The notes below the pieces were generated by a model, which ran no database searches, was not told where the DNA came from, and saw nothing but the letters and a program-made list of their open reading frames with translations. From Marchantia polymorpha subsp. ruderalis (Eukaryota; Streptophyta; Marchantiopsida; Marchantiales; Marchantiaceae), in assembly GCA_037833965.1 (NCBI GenBank), contig AP031358.1, positions 4,906,001-4,970,000 of the forward strand: 64,000 bases of DNA, in the 5' to 3' direction. A program made the position numbers and the translations under genes. Below are positions 42,816 through 54,393 of the stretch, in pieces (the first letter of the stretch is position 1; every line of letters starts with the position of its first letter).

Positions 42816-45650
42816 ACTGTGGGACTGGGAAGGAGTGAGACGAGTCACACCGAGGGCATTGTCGACCCTAGTGACTGTCACGAAGTACAACTCAGTCCCG
42901 GCAAGTGCTTGAAGGTATCAAGCACAGTGAGAGGAGATGAGCTAAGGAAAGTACAGGCATTCCTTAGCCACTATGTCGACGTCTTCGCCTGGAAGATCGA
43001 GGACATGAAGGGGATACCTGCACGGTATGGGGAACATCGTATCGATTTACTGGACGGCTCAGTACCCATACGACAGCGCCAGTATCGCCTCAACCCAAAA
43101 TACTCCTTGCTAGTTAAAGAGGAGATAGATAAGTACTTGAGCGCTGGAATTATTTACCCTGTGCTCAGCAGTGAGTGGGTGTCGCCGATTGTTATCGTAC
43201 CCAAGAAGTTGACGGGTAAGATACGAGTGTGTCAGGATTTCCGGAAGTTGAATGCAGCAACACGCAAGGATCATCACCCGTTACCATTCACGGATGCCAT
43301 TCTAGACCATGTCGCAGGACATGAATGTTATAGCTTCCTGGATGGGTTCTCAGGTTACAATCAGGTGTCTATCCGTGAACAGGACAAGGATAAAACTACG
43401 TTCACAACCGACTGGGGAACTTACGCATACCACAAGATGCCCTTCGGTCTGTGCAACGCGCCTGCCACCTTTCAACGGATGATGACCAATATCTTTCAGG
43501 AACAACTGAGGAAGTTCCTGGAAATATTCATAGATGACTTCTGTGTCTTTGGGAAGCGGTCTGAACACCTAAGTCACTTGAAGCAGACCTTCGATAAATG
43601 TAGAGAGAGCAGTTTATCACTGCATCCCGAGAAGTGCTTTTTCTTCATGACTAGTGGGATCTTGTTGGGTCATCGGGTCTCGGCAGACGGCATTGCGGTG
43701 GACATCGAGAAGGTCAAGGTTATACTCGAGCTTGAGCCACCCACGAATCTAAGAGAGCTGCGAGCATTCCTGGGTCATGTGGGCTACTACCGAAGATTCA
43801 TACACCTGTATGCAATACTGGCGGCGGACCTGACCAAGTTGTTGAAGAAGGACGAGCCTTATGCTTGGGGTGCGAACCAGCAGTCAGCATTTGAGACTCT
43901 TAAAGCGAAACTCACGACTGCTCCCGTACTAAGGAGTCCAGACTGGAATCGACCATTCCATGTTTACGTTGACACCTCGGCATTCGCCATCGGTGTAGTA
44001 CTGAGTCAAAAGGATGACAACAAAAAGGACTACCCGATCTACTTCGCGAGCCGACAGCTGTCTCTAGCAGAGCGGAAGTACACCACGACGGAGAGAGAAG
44101 CGTTGGGGATGGTGTACTCCTGTAAAAAGTTCCGTCACTACCTAATCTGCTACGAGTTTGTGTTCCATGTGGACCACTACGCATTGCAACATCTAGTCAA
44201 GAAAGCCGACCTCTCCGGTCGGATCGCCAGGTGGGTGTTGTTACTACAAGAGTTCACCTACACAGTCCAGACCAGGAAAGGGGTGCACCACGAAAATGCG
44301 GATTACTTGTCCCGATTATGGACACAGCCGACAGAGGAGGAATTGGTGGACGATTTTCCAGATGAAGAGTTATTTCAGTTGTCTGCAGGACATGAGTCCC
44401 GCTATGCCGACCTGTATCAATATCTGCTAACCCTCCAGTGTCCCGAAGGCATGGATTTGGAACAGCGAACTGTCTTTATTCATAAGGCAGGTCCGTACCA
44501 ACTCCAGCAGGGGGTTTTGTTCAAGAAGATGGCAGACGAGCGCTTATGCAGATGCCTGGAGGAATCAGAAGTACCAAGAATAGTGAGTGCGATGCATACA
44601 GAGGAGGCGGGTGGACACTATGCCACCAGGAACACGGTCACAAAGATCCTAAATGCGGGATATTGGTGGCCGACCATGTTTAAGGATGTTCTCGATTACA
44701 TCCGCAAGTGCGACAGTTGCCAGAGGACGGGGAGACCGACGCCTACAACACGCTGGCCCCTGACTCCCATCATGCCTCTAGCACCTTTCGAAAAGTGGGG
44801 TATTGACTTTGTAGGGCCGATACAACCAGTGACTAGAAGTACACGAAGGCGCTACATTCTGGTAGCAACGGACTATGCCACCAAAATGGTAGAGGCCAGG
44901 GCCACCAGAAGGGATGATGCTGCCACAGTGGCAGCATTCTTGTTTGAGTCGATCATCACACGCTACGGATGTCCCTTAGAGCTAGTCAGCGACCGGGGCA
45001 CGCATTTTCTGAATCAGATCATCGAAGATCTGACACGGTATTTCCACATCAAGCACCGGAAGACTACTCCATACAATCCCAAGGCGAATGGACTGACGGA
45101 GAAGTCCAATGGTCTGCTGTGTAAAATACTACTCAAGGTCACGGTGAATCACGCTCACGACTGGGATACGAAGCTAGCAGCCGCTCTATGGGCGTACCGC
45201 ACAGCTGAGAAGATTACGACCAAACAGACACCATACTTTCTGGTGTATGGGCAACACCCGATCCTCCCGATCGAATTTGAAGTACCCACCCAACGAACGT
45301 TGGATTTGCTGAGGATGGGCGCAGAGGAGAGTCAGCTCTACAGGTTACAGGAAGTCACGCTGCTGGATGAGAGGAGACGAGACGCCGAAGATCGCACCAG
45401 GAAAATCCAGCTCCGTCGAAAGGAGAGATACGATAAAAAGATCAAACCGGTACTACTGCAGGCGGGTGATTTGGCATTGCTCTACGACAGCAGGCATGCC
45501 AGATTCCCAGGCAAACTGCACCTAAGGTGGATGGGACCTTACAGGGTTGTCGAAGTTTTCCCGAATGGATCCATCCAACTTGCGGACCTGGCCGGCGATT
45601 TGTTAGGCACCCGAGTGAACGGGTGGCGGTTGAAGAAATACCACATGTGA
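42810..45650 (+). CDS. E1 pol (RT-RNase H-integrase), intact
   Basis: This frame of about 946 codons is open from the leaky stop to KKYHM. Counting from the GTG at 42819, the RT runs from about residue 90 with FIDDF near 236. RNase H has its first Asp near 384 (YVDTS). The integrase zinc motif is HTEEAGGH and CDSC near 593-634. The integrase core acids lie in GIDFVG (about 662), SDRGTHF (about 724) and TEKSNG (about 761). A GPY-like module (WMGPYRVVEVF) lies near 904. There is no chromodomain. It is catalytically complete by motif, but its gag-pro is interrupted by E2. Plant non-chromovirus Gypsy lineages such as Athila/Tat have comparable pol. Confidence 0.93.
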   Translation, partial: QLTVGLGRSETSHTEGIVDPSDCHEVQLSPGKCLKVSSTVRGDELRKVQAFLSHYVDVFAWKIEDMKGIPARYGEHRIDLLDGSVPIRQRQYRLNPKYSLLVKEEIDKYLSAGIIYPVLSSEWVSPIVIVPKKLTGKIRVCQDFRKLNAATRKDHHPLPFTDAILDHVAGHECYSFLDGFSGYNQVSIREQDKDKTTFTTDWGTYAYHKMPFGLCNAPATFQRMMTNIFQEQLRKFLEIFIDDFCVFGKRSEHLSHLKQTFDKCRESSLSLHPEKCFFFMTSGILLGHRVSADGIAVDIEKVKVILELEPPTNLRELRAFLGHVGYYRRFIHLYAILAADLTKLLKKDEPYAWGANQQSAFETLKAKLTTAPVLRSPDWNRPFHVYVDTSAFAIGVVLSQKDDNKKDYPIYFASRQLSLAERKYTTTEREALGMVYSCKKFRHYLICYEFVFHVDHYALQHLVKKADLSGRIARWVLLLQEFTYTVQTRKGVHHENADYLSRLWTQPTEEELVDDFPDEELFQLSAGHESRYADLYQYLLTLQCPEGMDLEQRTVFIHKAGPYQLQQGVLFKKMADERLCRCLEESEVPRIVSAMHTEEAGGHYATRNTVTKILNAGYWWPTMFKDVLDYIRKCDSCQRTGRPTPTTRWPLTPIMPLAPFEKWGIDFVGPIQPVTRSTRRRYILVATDYATKMVEARATRRDDAATVAAFLFESIITRYGCPLELVSDRGTHFLNQIIEDLTRYFHIKHRKTTPYNPKANGLTEKSNGLLCKILLKVTVNHAHDWDTKLAAALWAYRTAEKITTKQTPYFLVYGQHPILPIEFEVPTQRTLDLLRMGAEESQLYRLQEVTLLDERRRDAEDRTRKIQLRRKERYDKKIKPVLLQAGDLALLYDSRHARFPGKLHLRWMGPYRVVEVFPNGSIQLADLAGDLLGTRVNGWRLKKYHM

Positions 45651-45670
45651 GTGTTCGCGTGGGCGCTCAC

Positions 45671-45687
45671 AATTGAGGAGGGGGGCA
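45671..45687 (+). other. Polypurine tract of E1
   Basis: AATTGAGGAGGGGGGCA lies directly before the 3' LTR terminus TGTGGTACCCC and about 20 bases after the pol stop. It is identical to the A tract. It marks the boundary between the internal region and U3. Confidence 0.92.
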
Positions 45688-46933
45688 TGTGGTACCCCAC
45701 TTTTGGCAATTTTGAGGAAATTAAAACATTTTTGGAAAACTGTACCCTGGCAGCATTGTAAATAGCCTTCGGTACATCAAAACAGAGTGAATCCGGAAGA
45801 TCGCGGGGATTCTCAAGGGATCTTGTAGAATCTGGGATTTGGGGTGCCGCAGAAAGGACAGGCACCACCCTCCCTGCGAGCTCCGCAGTTAGGATCTCTA
45901 CGGCGCAAGGCGCAAAACCCGCCTTTGGAGGTTGCGTCCGCGGCTGTAGGGAAACCCTCCATAATTAGGTCAACCCTCGGGCGCCTTGACCAAGTTAGGA
46001 TCCCGTTGGAAAGAGCTCGACGCGCTGATTCCAACGAGCCCAAGAACGCTTGGAACGGACGAGGACTTAGGGAGTTATCGCTACTGGAAGAAACGGAGGC
46101 GGTCGCCTACGGCGGAAGGAGTTCGCCACCGGCGCGAATTCCGCCTACGCGGAAGGGGGAATCAAGTTTTGTCCTATGCGCGGACGAAGGCGTTCGCCTG
46201 TGCACAGGCGAAGTAGGGTTAGGGAAGGCGCGAAGTCCGCCTACGCACAGGCGTCCGCCTGTGCACAGGCACTTCGGCGTCGGCGGAAAATCCGCCTTGG
46301 GCCCTAGAAATGCGCCTTGTGAGGTAGAAAGTGTACGGCGCCTTCCGCGCCAGCGCGGCGCCGCGTACGTCGGAAGAGCCGCCAGAGTAATCCAATCGGT
46401 ACGGACCATGCGGACGGCACGGGTGGATGCGCTCTTGGACGGACGGAGTTGCGGCGGCGGAAGCGCCGACGGAGAGACAAGGAACGGACAGACTGGACGG
46501 AGACGGCTGACCACGGTCAACGCCTTCCGCGCCAGCGCAGCGCCGCGGACGGAATTCGCCTGCGCACAGGCGAACGCCTGTGCACAGGAGGATGTTCAAG
46601 TTCCGCGCCGGCGGAGAATCCGCCGAGGCTCCTGCCTGCGCACAGGCAGGAGTTGAATTTTGTCCGACATGCGGACACACGCGCCAAGGCAGAGGGGGAT
46701 TGGCCGAGGGGCGGTACGAACAAGTGTACCGCGCAAGGCGGAAAACTCGCCTTCGGCGCTACGCCCCCATGTCCGCAGGGTGACACGCTCGCGGAGTTCA
46801 AATCCGCCAATTCGAGCGTGAGAGTTTAATCGACGACGGCGGAGCGTGAAGCCGCGCGTGAGAGCGAAGACCGTTCCAGCGTACAGCCGACGCGGCCATC
46901 AAGTGAGACGTTCTTCACGACCAAGAGCCGACC

Positions 46934-49900
46934 ATGACCTTCGACCGGGCGGCAGAGAACGTCCCATTCTTGAATTCGCGATTCCAATCTCTTGTGCGCG
47001 CTGCACGCATCCATCTGCTGGCTGCGGAACACTCTCGACGTCGTCGCACAGGAGATTTCTTGTTGATTGAGGGAGAAGTGAGTGCGCGTGATTTGGAATT
47101 GAGAGCGATTAGAGTTTGCCGAGAGAGAAAGAAACGCGGGCAGTGCGGAAGTAGAATGAGCGGGCGAGCGAACCCCAGGAACGCAATGACGAGACCGAGC
47201 AGATTGCGGATGGTGCCACTTCGCCTGCCGCAGAACGGGCTGCGCGCTTTCGAGGAGCGCTTAATAGCAAGAAAGCTCGATTTCTTGCTATGGGGATGGA
47301 ATTACATCTGTGCGAATATGGTGCGCGAGTGGCTAGAGCCACAGGGACCACCCTCGCGCGGATTGCGTCCGCATGTTGATCGGTGGACAGTCCAAGATTG
47401 GGCGCAGGCGTTGGGAAGATGTGCTGGCATGCCAGGGCATCTCCTTTTCGACAGTGAGAGCATCAAGGTGACCAAGCAAGAAGAGGCGCAATTTGTGGAG
47501 CTGTTCAAGACCGGGAGGTCTACCAAGAATGGGTACAGGACCCGTGATTACAAGGATCGATTTCGCCGGACTTTGTCCGCGGCGCTGATGCAATTACTGC
47601 AGCCGCACCGCGCCTGCTACATCACATTGTGGCAGGTCTCTTTTGTGGAGTGCGTCATCGAGGGAACTCCAATTCACTGGGCGAGCATCCTGCACAGGGT
47701 GATGTGACAGCACGCGTTTGAGGAGAAGGGGGGAACTCTAAACCATCTTTCTCCTTTCCTCATCAATTTTTATCGACAGCGGAATTGTTTGACAGCGGCG
47801 GAGCTTGAACATTTTCCGCCATTGTCCATCGACCATCCCGGGAAGTATGTGCGGGAGAACGAGGTCGATACTGATGCAGAGGAGTCACCGACTTCTACCC
47901 CATCAAGACGGAGGGACGAAGGGAGACACATCCCTGCAGCGCGAGCGCCGCGGAAGCGGCGATGGAGGGAAGAGTCCGAAGAGGAGCAGCATCAAGAACC
48001 CTCTGCTCCCATTCGACCGCGGCCGCTGTGCGAGCCATACAGCCGGCCGAAGCAGAAGGCACGCAGACTGGTGTTACCAGCTGACAGTGCGGACACGGCG
48101 ACAATTGCGACGGAGATAGGAAGTGCGTCGCCAGAGAGGCGAGAGGAAGCGCGGACGACCGCAGGAGCGACGGGCCACGCTGCAACCTCGTCGGGAGAGA
48201 GGCCGCCTACGGGCCAAGGGCCTCCGGAGTTACCACGTGCGATGCGGACAGATGTTCCGTTTGCGCACAGGAGAACCTCCGCGGACGGACGAGCCTCCGC
48301 GGACCGGCGAACACAAGTGGACGTGGATCTACGCTTACGCGTGGGAAGGAGCAGTCCGCCTGTGCACAGGCGCTCACCTGTGCACAGGTCGCCTGTGCAA
48401 GAATCACCCCCGTTCCAACGTAGGAAGGGGAAGGAGCCGGCGGAAGAACCGCCTACGAGACACCGGCCCTCGGGGCCAGACCCTCCGGCGCACCACGCGC
48501 CGCAATTTGCGCCTTCGGCGCCAGGGCCTTCGAGCCGAGGAGATACGAGCAGAGAGCGTGCGGAGGCCGCACCATCGGCGGGAAGTCCGCCGATAGATGC
48601 GCCTTCGGCGGTAGGGCCTATAGGCCAAGGAACATCGGGCGTGCGGCCCCCGGCCATGTCGCCTTCGGCGATAGATGTCCGCGGCGCTACGCCTGCGGCG
48701 GACAAGGCGCCGGCAAATGCGCCTGCGCACGGGCCGGGCACAGCCCCCACGGACCGATCAAGGGAGCAGCAGACGGAGGAGCGGAGTGACTGTCCGCGGG
48801 ATGAAATCTCGATGCGCGATGCGCAATCAAACCCCGCGCAGCCACCCTCCGCTCGACCGCCTTCGGCGGCGGACGACGGAGACAGAGAGGATGCGGTAGA
48901 CCATCAACAAGCGAGCGACGGGGATGCCGCTCGGGTACATTCGCCTTCCGCCTTAGACATTTTGGCGACGAGCAGCGAGGCTGCAGCCGTGCCTTCGCAG
49001 GCAGCACACGTCGACGACGTGCAGCCCCACTCGGGGCAGTCGCCGACGCAATCAATGGCAACTGAAATCCTCCACTCGGATGATGACGACGGAGGCTCCA
49101 CGGAAGAAATGTCAGGAGCAGAAGACACCGAGGAGGAGGAGGAGGAAATTGTTGGAGCACCGGCGGCGGCGCTCTCTGAGCAGGTGATTCCGTTGCTGCG
49201 GTACTTGGATCGCAAGGTCGATAAATACGCCGACCCACTCCAGCCGGGATCTTACATCGAGTTAGTGCGCAGGCGGACTCGCACTAAAGTCCACACCAGC
49301 AAGCTATTAGCTAGAGTGGACCAGGAGTTGAGGGACTTGAAGGAGAAGCATGAGTGCTTGTGGGGACAGTACAAGCTTAATCAGAAGTTCTACAAGCACA
49401 CCGAGAAGATGAAGGATGAGAAACTGGGCGAGCTCACCAAGGAGCAGGTCAAGGTCAAGGAAGCACTCAACTCTGAGCAGGCCCAGAATCGGATTTTGTC
49501 AGAAGAGCTCGTGCGACAGACGCGGTTGTTGGAACAATGTCAGCTCGCACGGCAGGCGGATGAAGAATTAATCCGCAGTTTGCAGTCAGAGTGTGGCGAA
49601 TTGAGAGCGCAACGTGCCGAAGCCGAATCGCAATTAGTGATAATTGAAGAGGATCGCAGGAAGGAGGCGGATCGCACGAAGGTGGAGACGGCGAGGCGAG
49701 TCGCCCACTGTCTCAAGGGCTACGCCCACTGGGAAGTGAAGGCGCAGGAGAAACTCACACTGCGTGAGTTTGAATTGCGCGCAGCCGGGTTGTTGTCAGG
49801 CGACAGTAGGAGTCGGCGGAAGGTAGCGAAGAAGCTCGAGGCCTTTCTGTCGAAGGCACAGGATACCATGTCCGCCCTCGAAGGGGAGGTGTCCGCGGCG

Positions 49901-50035
49901 TTGCAGAGGTTGGGACTGCGCAGTCGAGCGGAAGAGTGGCAGGGTAGAGAGTTAGTGCGCGGCAGTCGGCCGCGCAGGAGACGCAGTACAGGTTCCGCGG
50001 AGTGTAGTGTAGCGTGGTTCCGTGCAGGCGTGTAG
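46934..50035 (+). pseudogene. U3 ORF of E1 3' LTR, one nonsense mutation and a 51-bp deletion
   Basis: The frame matches the 5' LTR copy except for TGA at 47705-47707 in place of CGA (Arg257, in HRVMRQH), and a 17-codon in-frame loss in the PVHR repeat. The deletion ends share the word gcctgtgca, so slippage or microhomology is likely. Downstream of the stop the frame is open to the end. In genomic RNA this 3' copy would be the translated third ORF, so E1 has lost it there while its 5' copy stays open. Confidence 0.87.
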
Positions 50036-50071
50036 CGTAGTGCAGTGTAGTGCTAGGTAGGACTTAGAAGG

Positions 50072-50077
50072 TATAAA
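50072..50077 (+). promoter_or_regulatory. TATA box of E1 3' LTR
   Basis: TATAAA lies 36 bases after the U3 ORF stop. A transcript from here would run through R-U5 into the antisense strand of A's gag. Confidence 0.65.
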
Positions 50078-51040
50078 ATAGTTCCAGGCGTTTTGCCTGG
50101 GGTTCTTTCCCATCAGAAGTGCAGATCAGGAACCCATTTCCTTTGCGTGCTTGTGCCCTTGAGTTCTGTCACCACGCACGAGGAGTTACAACTTAGCGTT
50201 CCGCATTTTGTAGCTAAAGGCCTTCGGCCGAATGTTCAGAGCTAGTACATTGGTTAGAGACTTGAGTAGTTCGGATCTGCACCTGCGGGTGACTGCCGAT
50301 GCTCAGAGCCAGTGACTAGTTAGATACTTGAACAGTTTCGCCCCTACACCTTCGAGTGTTTCTTTCTGATTGTACTCCTTGGGATTTTTCCCCTGAATGC
50401 CAAAGTGAAGTTTTGCTACTTCGTGTAAGCCTTGGTTGTAAATTCAGGTTACGCTGCAGCAGGTGCCTTGAGGGTAACCCCTGTAGTATTTCTGGGAATG
50501 ACAAGTGCCTGAGAATTCAAACTCTTCAATAGACTGTTGTTGTGTTACTGGAATGTTTCACAGTGAGTCCTTCAGTGCGGACCTGTGTTCTCTGCGCGTT
50601 TTGTGAGTTGAGAGTGTTGTTCACCGCGTCTGAGTGACTTCGATCCGAAGTAGGTAGTCCAAACCGGGTTTCCTACACTAGCAGCAAGCTAGTGGAAGCG
50701 TTGTAAAAGCCGGAGTTGGAAGTCACTGCCCGCAGCTTTGCCGAGTGTGCTCGTGAGAGACTTTCCCCCTGAAATCTTGAAGTAGAGGTCCTAACGGATC
50801 TCTGGGTTGTGTTTCTGTAGTTTCAGGTGTGTGTGTGTGTGTTACGCTGCACTGTGCGACCTCCGAGTGCGCTCCGAGTGGACACTTGCAGTATTTCTGG
50901 GAGTGACAGTTGCCTGAGAATTCAAACTCCTCAATAGTCTGTTAAAACGTGACACTTTATACCCTGTGTGTTCCTCTGTCCCTGTGGGTTCGACCTTTCT
51001 ACCACTATATTGCAGTTTTAGCCTTTAGTGGGTTATTACA

Positions 51041-51045
51041 GGTCG
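51041..51045. repeat. Target-site duplication of E1, right copy (ggtcg)
   Basis: These bases match 11166-11170. After them A's gag resumes on the minus strand. Confidence 0.92.
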
Positions 51046-51893
51046 CGTCTTCGAGTGTCAAGGGTTGACGTCTCAAAGGTCTCCGCGGAAGCTATCACAT
51101 CTTGGATTGTGTCAGTCTTGCCTCTCCTACAGAAGGTCTCCATTTCTCTTGAGAGCCCTGTCACATACCAATCTACTGCTTGTTGTACCGAAAATGGTTC
51201 TCCTGGGCCTGTCTTCGGAATTCGATCTAGGAGGTCTTGGAATCTCTCAGTATAGTCTCGAAGATTCTCCTTCCGCTCGCGTCAAAGATTTCGAAGCCGG
51301 GTCAGTACTCGACTGTCATATCCGAGTTCGCGAAACCGCCTCAGAAACTTTTCCTTGAGCTGAGCCTAGGTCCGGATGCCAGTGGGGTCGGTGCTCTCAT
51401 GGTTGTACCAGCTACGAGCTCGTCTGCGTAGCAGGCTAGGAAAGATTCGCAGTCTGTCTTCATCACTGGTCTCATGATTGGCGATGGAGACAGACTCGAA
51501 GAGCTTTATGTATGAATCTGCATCATCGTCGTCGCCCGTTCCCGTGTATCTTGGATACGAATGTTTGGTGATAGGTTGGGAAAACACCTGGCGGAGATTG
51601 GCTTGTTGGTCTGCCATTGGTGATCCTGTCAACGGACTGATCCTAGGTTGGCCAAACTCAGGAAGAATTTCTGTCGGAGGAATTTCCAATAGAACTGTTA
51701 GCTCAATGCCCTCGGTAGGTGAACTGGAACGCCTTTGTCTTCCAGTAGTCGGTGATGGCGATCTTTCTGCAGAGTCCTCACCGGGAATCTTCTTTTTAGT
51801 TCGCTGTTTTGTTTCCACGGCTTTTTCTGAATCTCGACGGAGTTTCCGTGTGGCTCTCGCACTCAGGTTTCCCACACTATCGCTCGTCGACAT
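51046..51893 (-). pseudogene. Element A gag-pro, 5' part, two nonsense mutations
   Basis: The start codon MSTSDSVGN aligns with MSTGASGSN of E1. It encodes the Gag N-terminal half (KHSYPRYTGTG, RSWYNHESTDPTG). A TAG at 51366-51368 stands where E1 has TGG, and a TGA at 51282-51284 stands in an Arg/Gln-type position (NL*RERKE). Both fit C:G to T:A decay. After excision of E1 the frame joins 11170 without a shift. Confidence 0.9.
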
Positions 51894-51937
51894 TCACCGA
51901 GCATTGCTGCTCAAGTATTCTGGTGTTGACGCACTGT

Positions 51938-51955
51938 CCCCGGCAGCGGCGCCAA
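51938..51955 (-). other. Element A primer binding site, inner copy
   Basis: On the minus strand these bases read TGGCGCCGCTGCCGGGGA, followed by CAGTGCG and the gag leader as in the other elements. This is the functional-position PBS next to gag. Confidence 0.88.
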
Positions 51956-52501
51956 AAAGAAGTTGTCGGCTCCTTATGTAATAACCCACCAAAGGCTAAA
52001 ACTGCAGTATGGTGGTAAAAAGATTGAACCCACAGGGACAGAGGCAACACACAGAGTAAAAGTGTCACGTTTAACAGACTTTTGTAGAGTTTGAATTCTA
52101 GGCGACTGTCACTCCCAGAAATACTGCAGTGCTCGACTCGGAGGCTCGACTCGGAGGAGGATCTCGACTCGGAGGATGCTCGGAGGATGCACGGTACAGC
52201 GTGGTCACTCAACCCACACACACACACCTGAAACTGGCAAAAAGCACAACTCGGAGGTCGGTCAGGACCTCCGCTTCGGATTTCAGGAGGAAAGTGTCTC
52301 AAAAGTTCACTCAGAGGTTCTGCAGGTAGTGCCTCCCACTCCGGCTTTTACTGCCCTTCCGCCAGGAACTAGCGGAGGGTACCCGGACTGGACTTCCCAC
52401 TTCGGAACGAAGCCTCTTCATACGCCGTGGACATCACCCTCGACTATCACACCAAACGCAGGGAGTGCAGGCCCAACTGAGAACTTAACTGAGACACAAT
52501 C

Positions 52502-52506
52502 CAGTA
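52502..52506. repeat. Target-site duplication of the cargo insert, left copy (cagta)
   Basis: In the A 3' LTR the uninterrupted sequence reads ccagtaacacac. Here cagta occurs before TGTGAG, and again after CTCACA at 56190-56194. Confidence 0.85.
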
Positions 52507-53040
52507 TGTGAGCTTTTATCTCCCACCCTTAGCGTTGTAGTCCGGGTGGGGGTCCAAGCCTGCACATATATCTACCTTAGCCACTACAACTCTCCATTCT
52601 CTTACCCAACCCCATGAAGCACCACTATTAAGGCTTCAAATTTTGAGAGTTCTTTTCTGAATCCACACAACCCTCACTGTTGAGGGTGCAGCTCTTCTCC
52701 TACACCTTGCCTCCACTCACACCAACTAACCAAAGTACATGAATCCCAAAACCATCAGAAACCAACTGTAAAGAGAGCCGCGCTCAGTTCCTACACTATG
52801 AATCCACGACAACCCACACTGAGGCTATAGCCCCGTTCCTACTCTCTCGAAGTCGAATCTCCAAACACCAACACGAGACTGCCCTATAAGCAACACGGAG
52901 CTGCCTTATAAGCAACACGGAGCCGCCTCCGAGGCACCCCGGAAATCCAGGGAGTTACAACCAAAGTAACACCTGGCACCCTATCCTATCCAACCTTATC
53001 CACATTATCTATCCAAGTCTTCGAAGTTTGGTAAGTGACC
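52507..53040. other. Insert segment without a recognised gene
   Basis: This part has small hairpins (CCCACCC with GGGTGGG near 52525-52550, and CCCTCA with TGAGGG near 52672) and a short direct repeat of ataagcaacacggag near 52885-52922. It could be element terminus or a captured untranslated region. I recognise no product. Confidence 0.5.
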
Positions 53041-54393
53041 ACGCTGACCCTCAAACCTTTGCTTGTCATCTGCTGACGATTGAGTCTGCTCATCCTCCAG
53101 TGTTGTGAAAGGATCTGCAAAAGCACTGGAATTCGTGTCCTCAGAATCAGCATCTGTAGCCTTATTCGAGGCTGCCATGTCCAGCTCTTGATCTTCTCAA
53201 TCGACTGGATTCAAAACAGTATCGTTGAACAATCGTAAAGCATCCCTCTTACAAGGGGCCACACGCTCAACCACACGCCTCTTCGGTGACTACGGTACTT
53301 GCTCTTCACTCCCAGCACTTATCTCCTCATTGAGTATTTCCTCAAGGCCATGCTGTACCCTGCCTTGGGAGCTTGAAGCCCTCGCAACACTTTTGAGGCC
53401 GGTTCTCGACTTGATCTCGTTCATCTGTAGCCAAATCTTTGCCACCAGCATCTGCCAAAAGCTCAACTGCCTCATTCCCTTGACCGTTGTATTGAGATTC
53501 AGCAACCTCGACATCCCAAGCAGGCCTCTCTTTATCTGTCCATGCTTCTTCTTCCTGTTCTATTCTGGTCAACTCGTCATCAGAAAGAACTGTCTTCCAG
53601 CTAGCAGCATCATCTACATCTTCCGCATCTTCAAGATCACTGGTGTGGGCTGATGAAGAATCTTCTAGATCACGATTGACTACTAGAATCGCCTGAGGCC
53701 CTACCTTTGAAACCATTCCATCGGCCCATGCAACTTCGCTGTCTCCATCTTGAAGCCCTGTAATTACTCCAACCCATGACAAATCCTGATTTACAACCTT
53801 GCTTGAACGACCTTTTCTTTTGGCACTCTGCTTTAGAAGCTTATCAGATGATGATCGAGAAGTACAAGCCTCATTCTCATCTGCGTCCACCTCAGAGGTT
53901 TCTTCTACTCCAGATGAAACAGCAGCGTCTGACTCATCCATGAATGGCGTTTCATCAGATGCCATAGGTGAAGGTGTCAGTCTAATAACTACATCGCCTA
54001 GGCAATAACTATAATCTGGATGTTCAACTAGCTCGTAAACACTCACGACTTCCTCTGACTCAAACTCTCGAGGTTCTTCGGGTCTTTGAACAATTTTCAA
54101 CCAGCGAACAGTGGCAGTCCTCTATTTTGCATCAACACTTTTGACAATACCTACTCGTCTAGGGTCCACGTCTAAACCTTCCCCATCTGCTCCTCTTGCT
54201 CTTCCTCCTCATCCTCAATCTCTGAACTATCCTCGCTATCCGAATCTCCGCCAACTTTTGACACCACTCCAATCAGAGAAGGCTGTGCCAGACGCTGAAC
54301 GACGTCTTCTCGAAACAATTGCACTTCTGCCACGCTCCTTCCTTCCACCATTCCTTGCCTTCCCTTTCCTTCCCTTGCTTTTCTTTCTATCAA
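53041..54393 (-). pseudogene. Fragment of a UBE2O/UBC23-type ubiquitin-conjugating enzyme
   Basis: The minus strand encodes segments typical of the large plant E2 enzyme UBC23 and its relative UBE2O. Seen in order are DVVQRL with GVVSKVGGDSDSED and an acidic run (N-terminal region), then RVGIVKSVDAK, EEVVSVYELVEHPDYSYC, GDVVIRL, LSWVGVITGLQDGD and WADGMVSKVGPQAI, then DAASWKTV. The catalytic UBC domain is absent. A TAG interrupts VDAK-RTATVRW near 54108, the frame shifts near 54190, and the family's region between the first and second segments is missing. This is a dead, internally deleted copy whose intact parent should lie elsewhere in the genome. Confidence 0.82.

Larger units (their letters stand above)
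11171..51040 (+). mobile_element. Element E1: Gypsy-type LTR retrotransposon inserted in A gag
   Basis: E1 runs on the plus strand: 5' LTR (11171-21974, split by L2), PBS 21997-22014, gag-pro from 22061, pol to 45650, PPT 45671-45687 and 3' LTR 45688-51040. Taking out E2 and L2 leaves about 16.6 kb. The two LTRs are nearly identical in the coding part, apart from a 51-bp deletion and a few substitutions, so the insertion looks young. Pol is intact, but gag-pro is interrupted by E2 and the 5' LTR by L2. Confidence 0.93.
45688..51040 (+). repeat. E1 3' LTR (5353 bp)
   Basis: The LTR runs from TGTGGTACCCC to GGTTATTACA, followed by TSD ggtcg. It is the partner of the split 5' LTR. It is shorter mainly because 51 bp are missing inside the PVHR-coding repeat near 48390, with a two-base change in (GT)n. 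It holds a U3 leader (45688-46933), a broken U3 ORF, a TATA box (50072-50077), a hairpin (50084-50100) and R-U5. No other gene is seen. Confidence 0.93.

Noticed and set aside
45400..45650. Chromodomain or env-like ORF at the end of pol
   Set aside because: The integrase ends with a GPY-like module and KKYHM. No chromodomain pattern follows, and there are only about 20 bases before the PPT.
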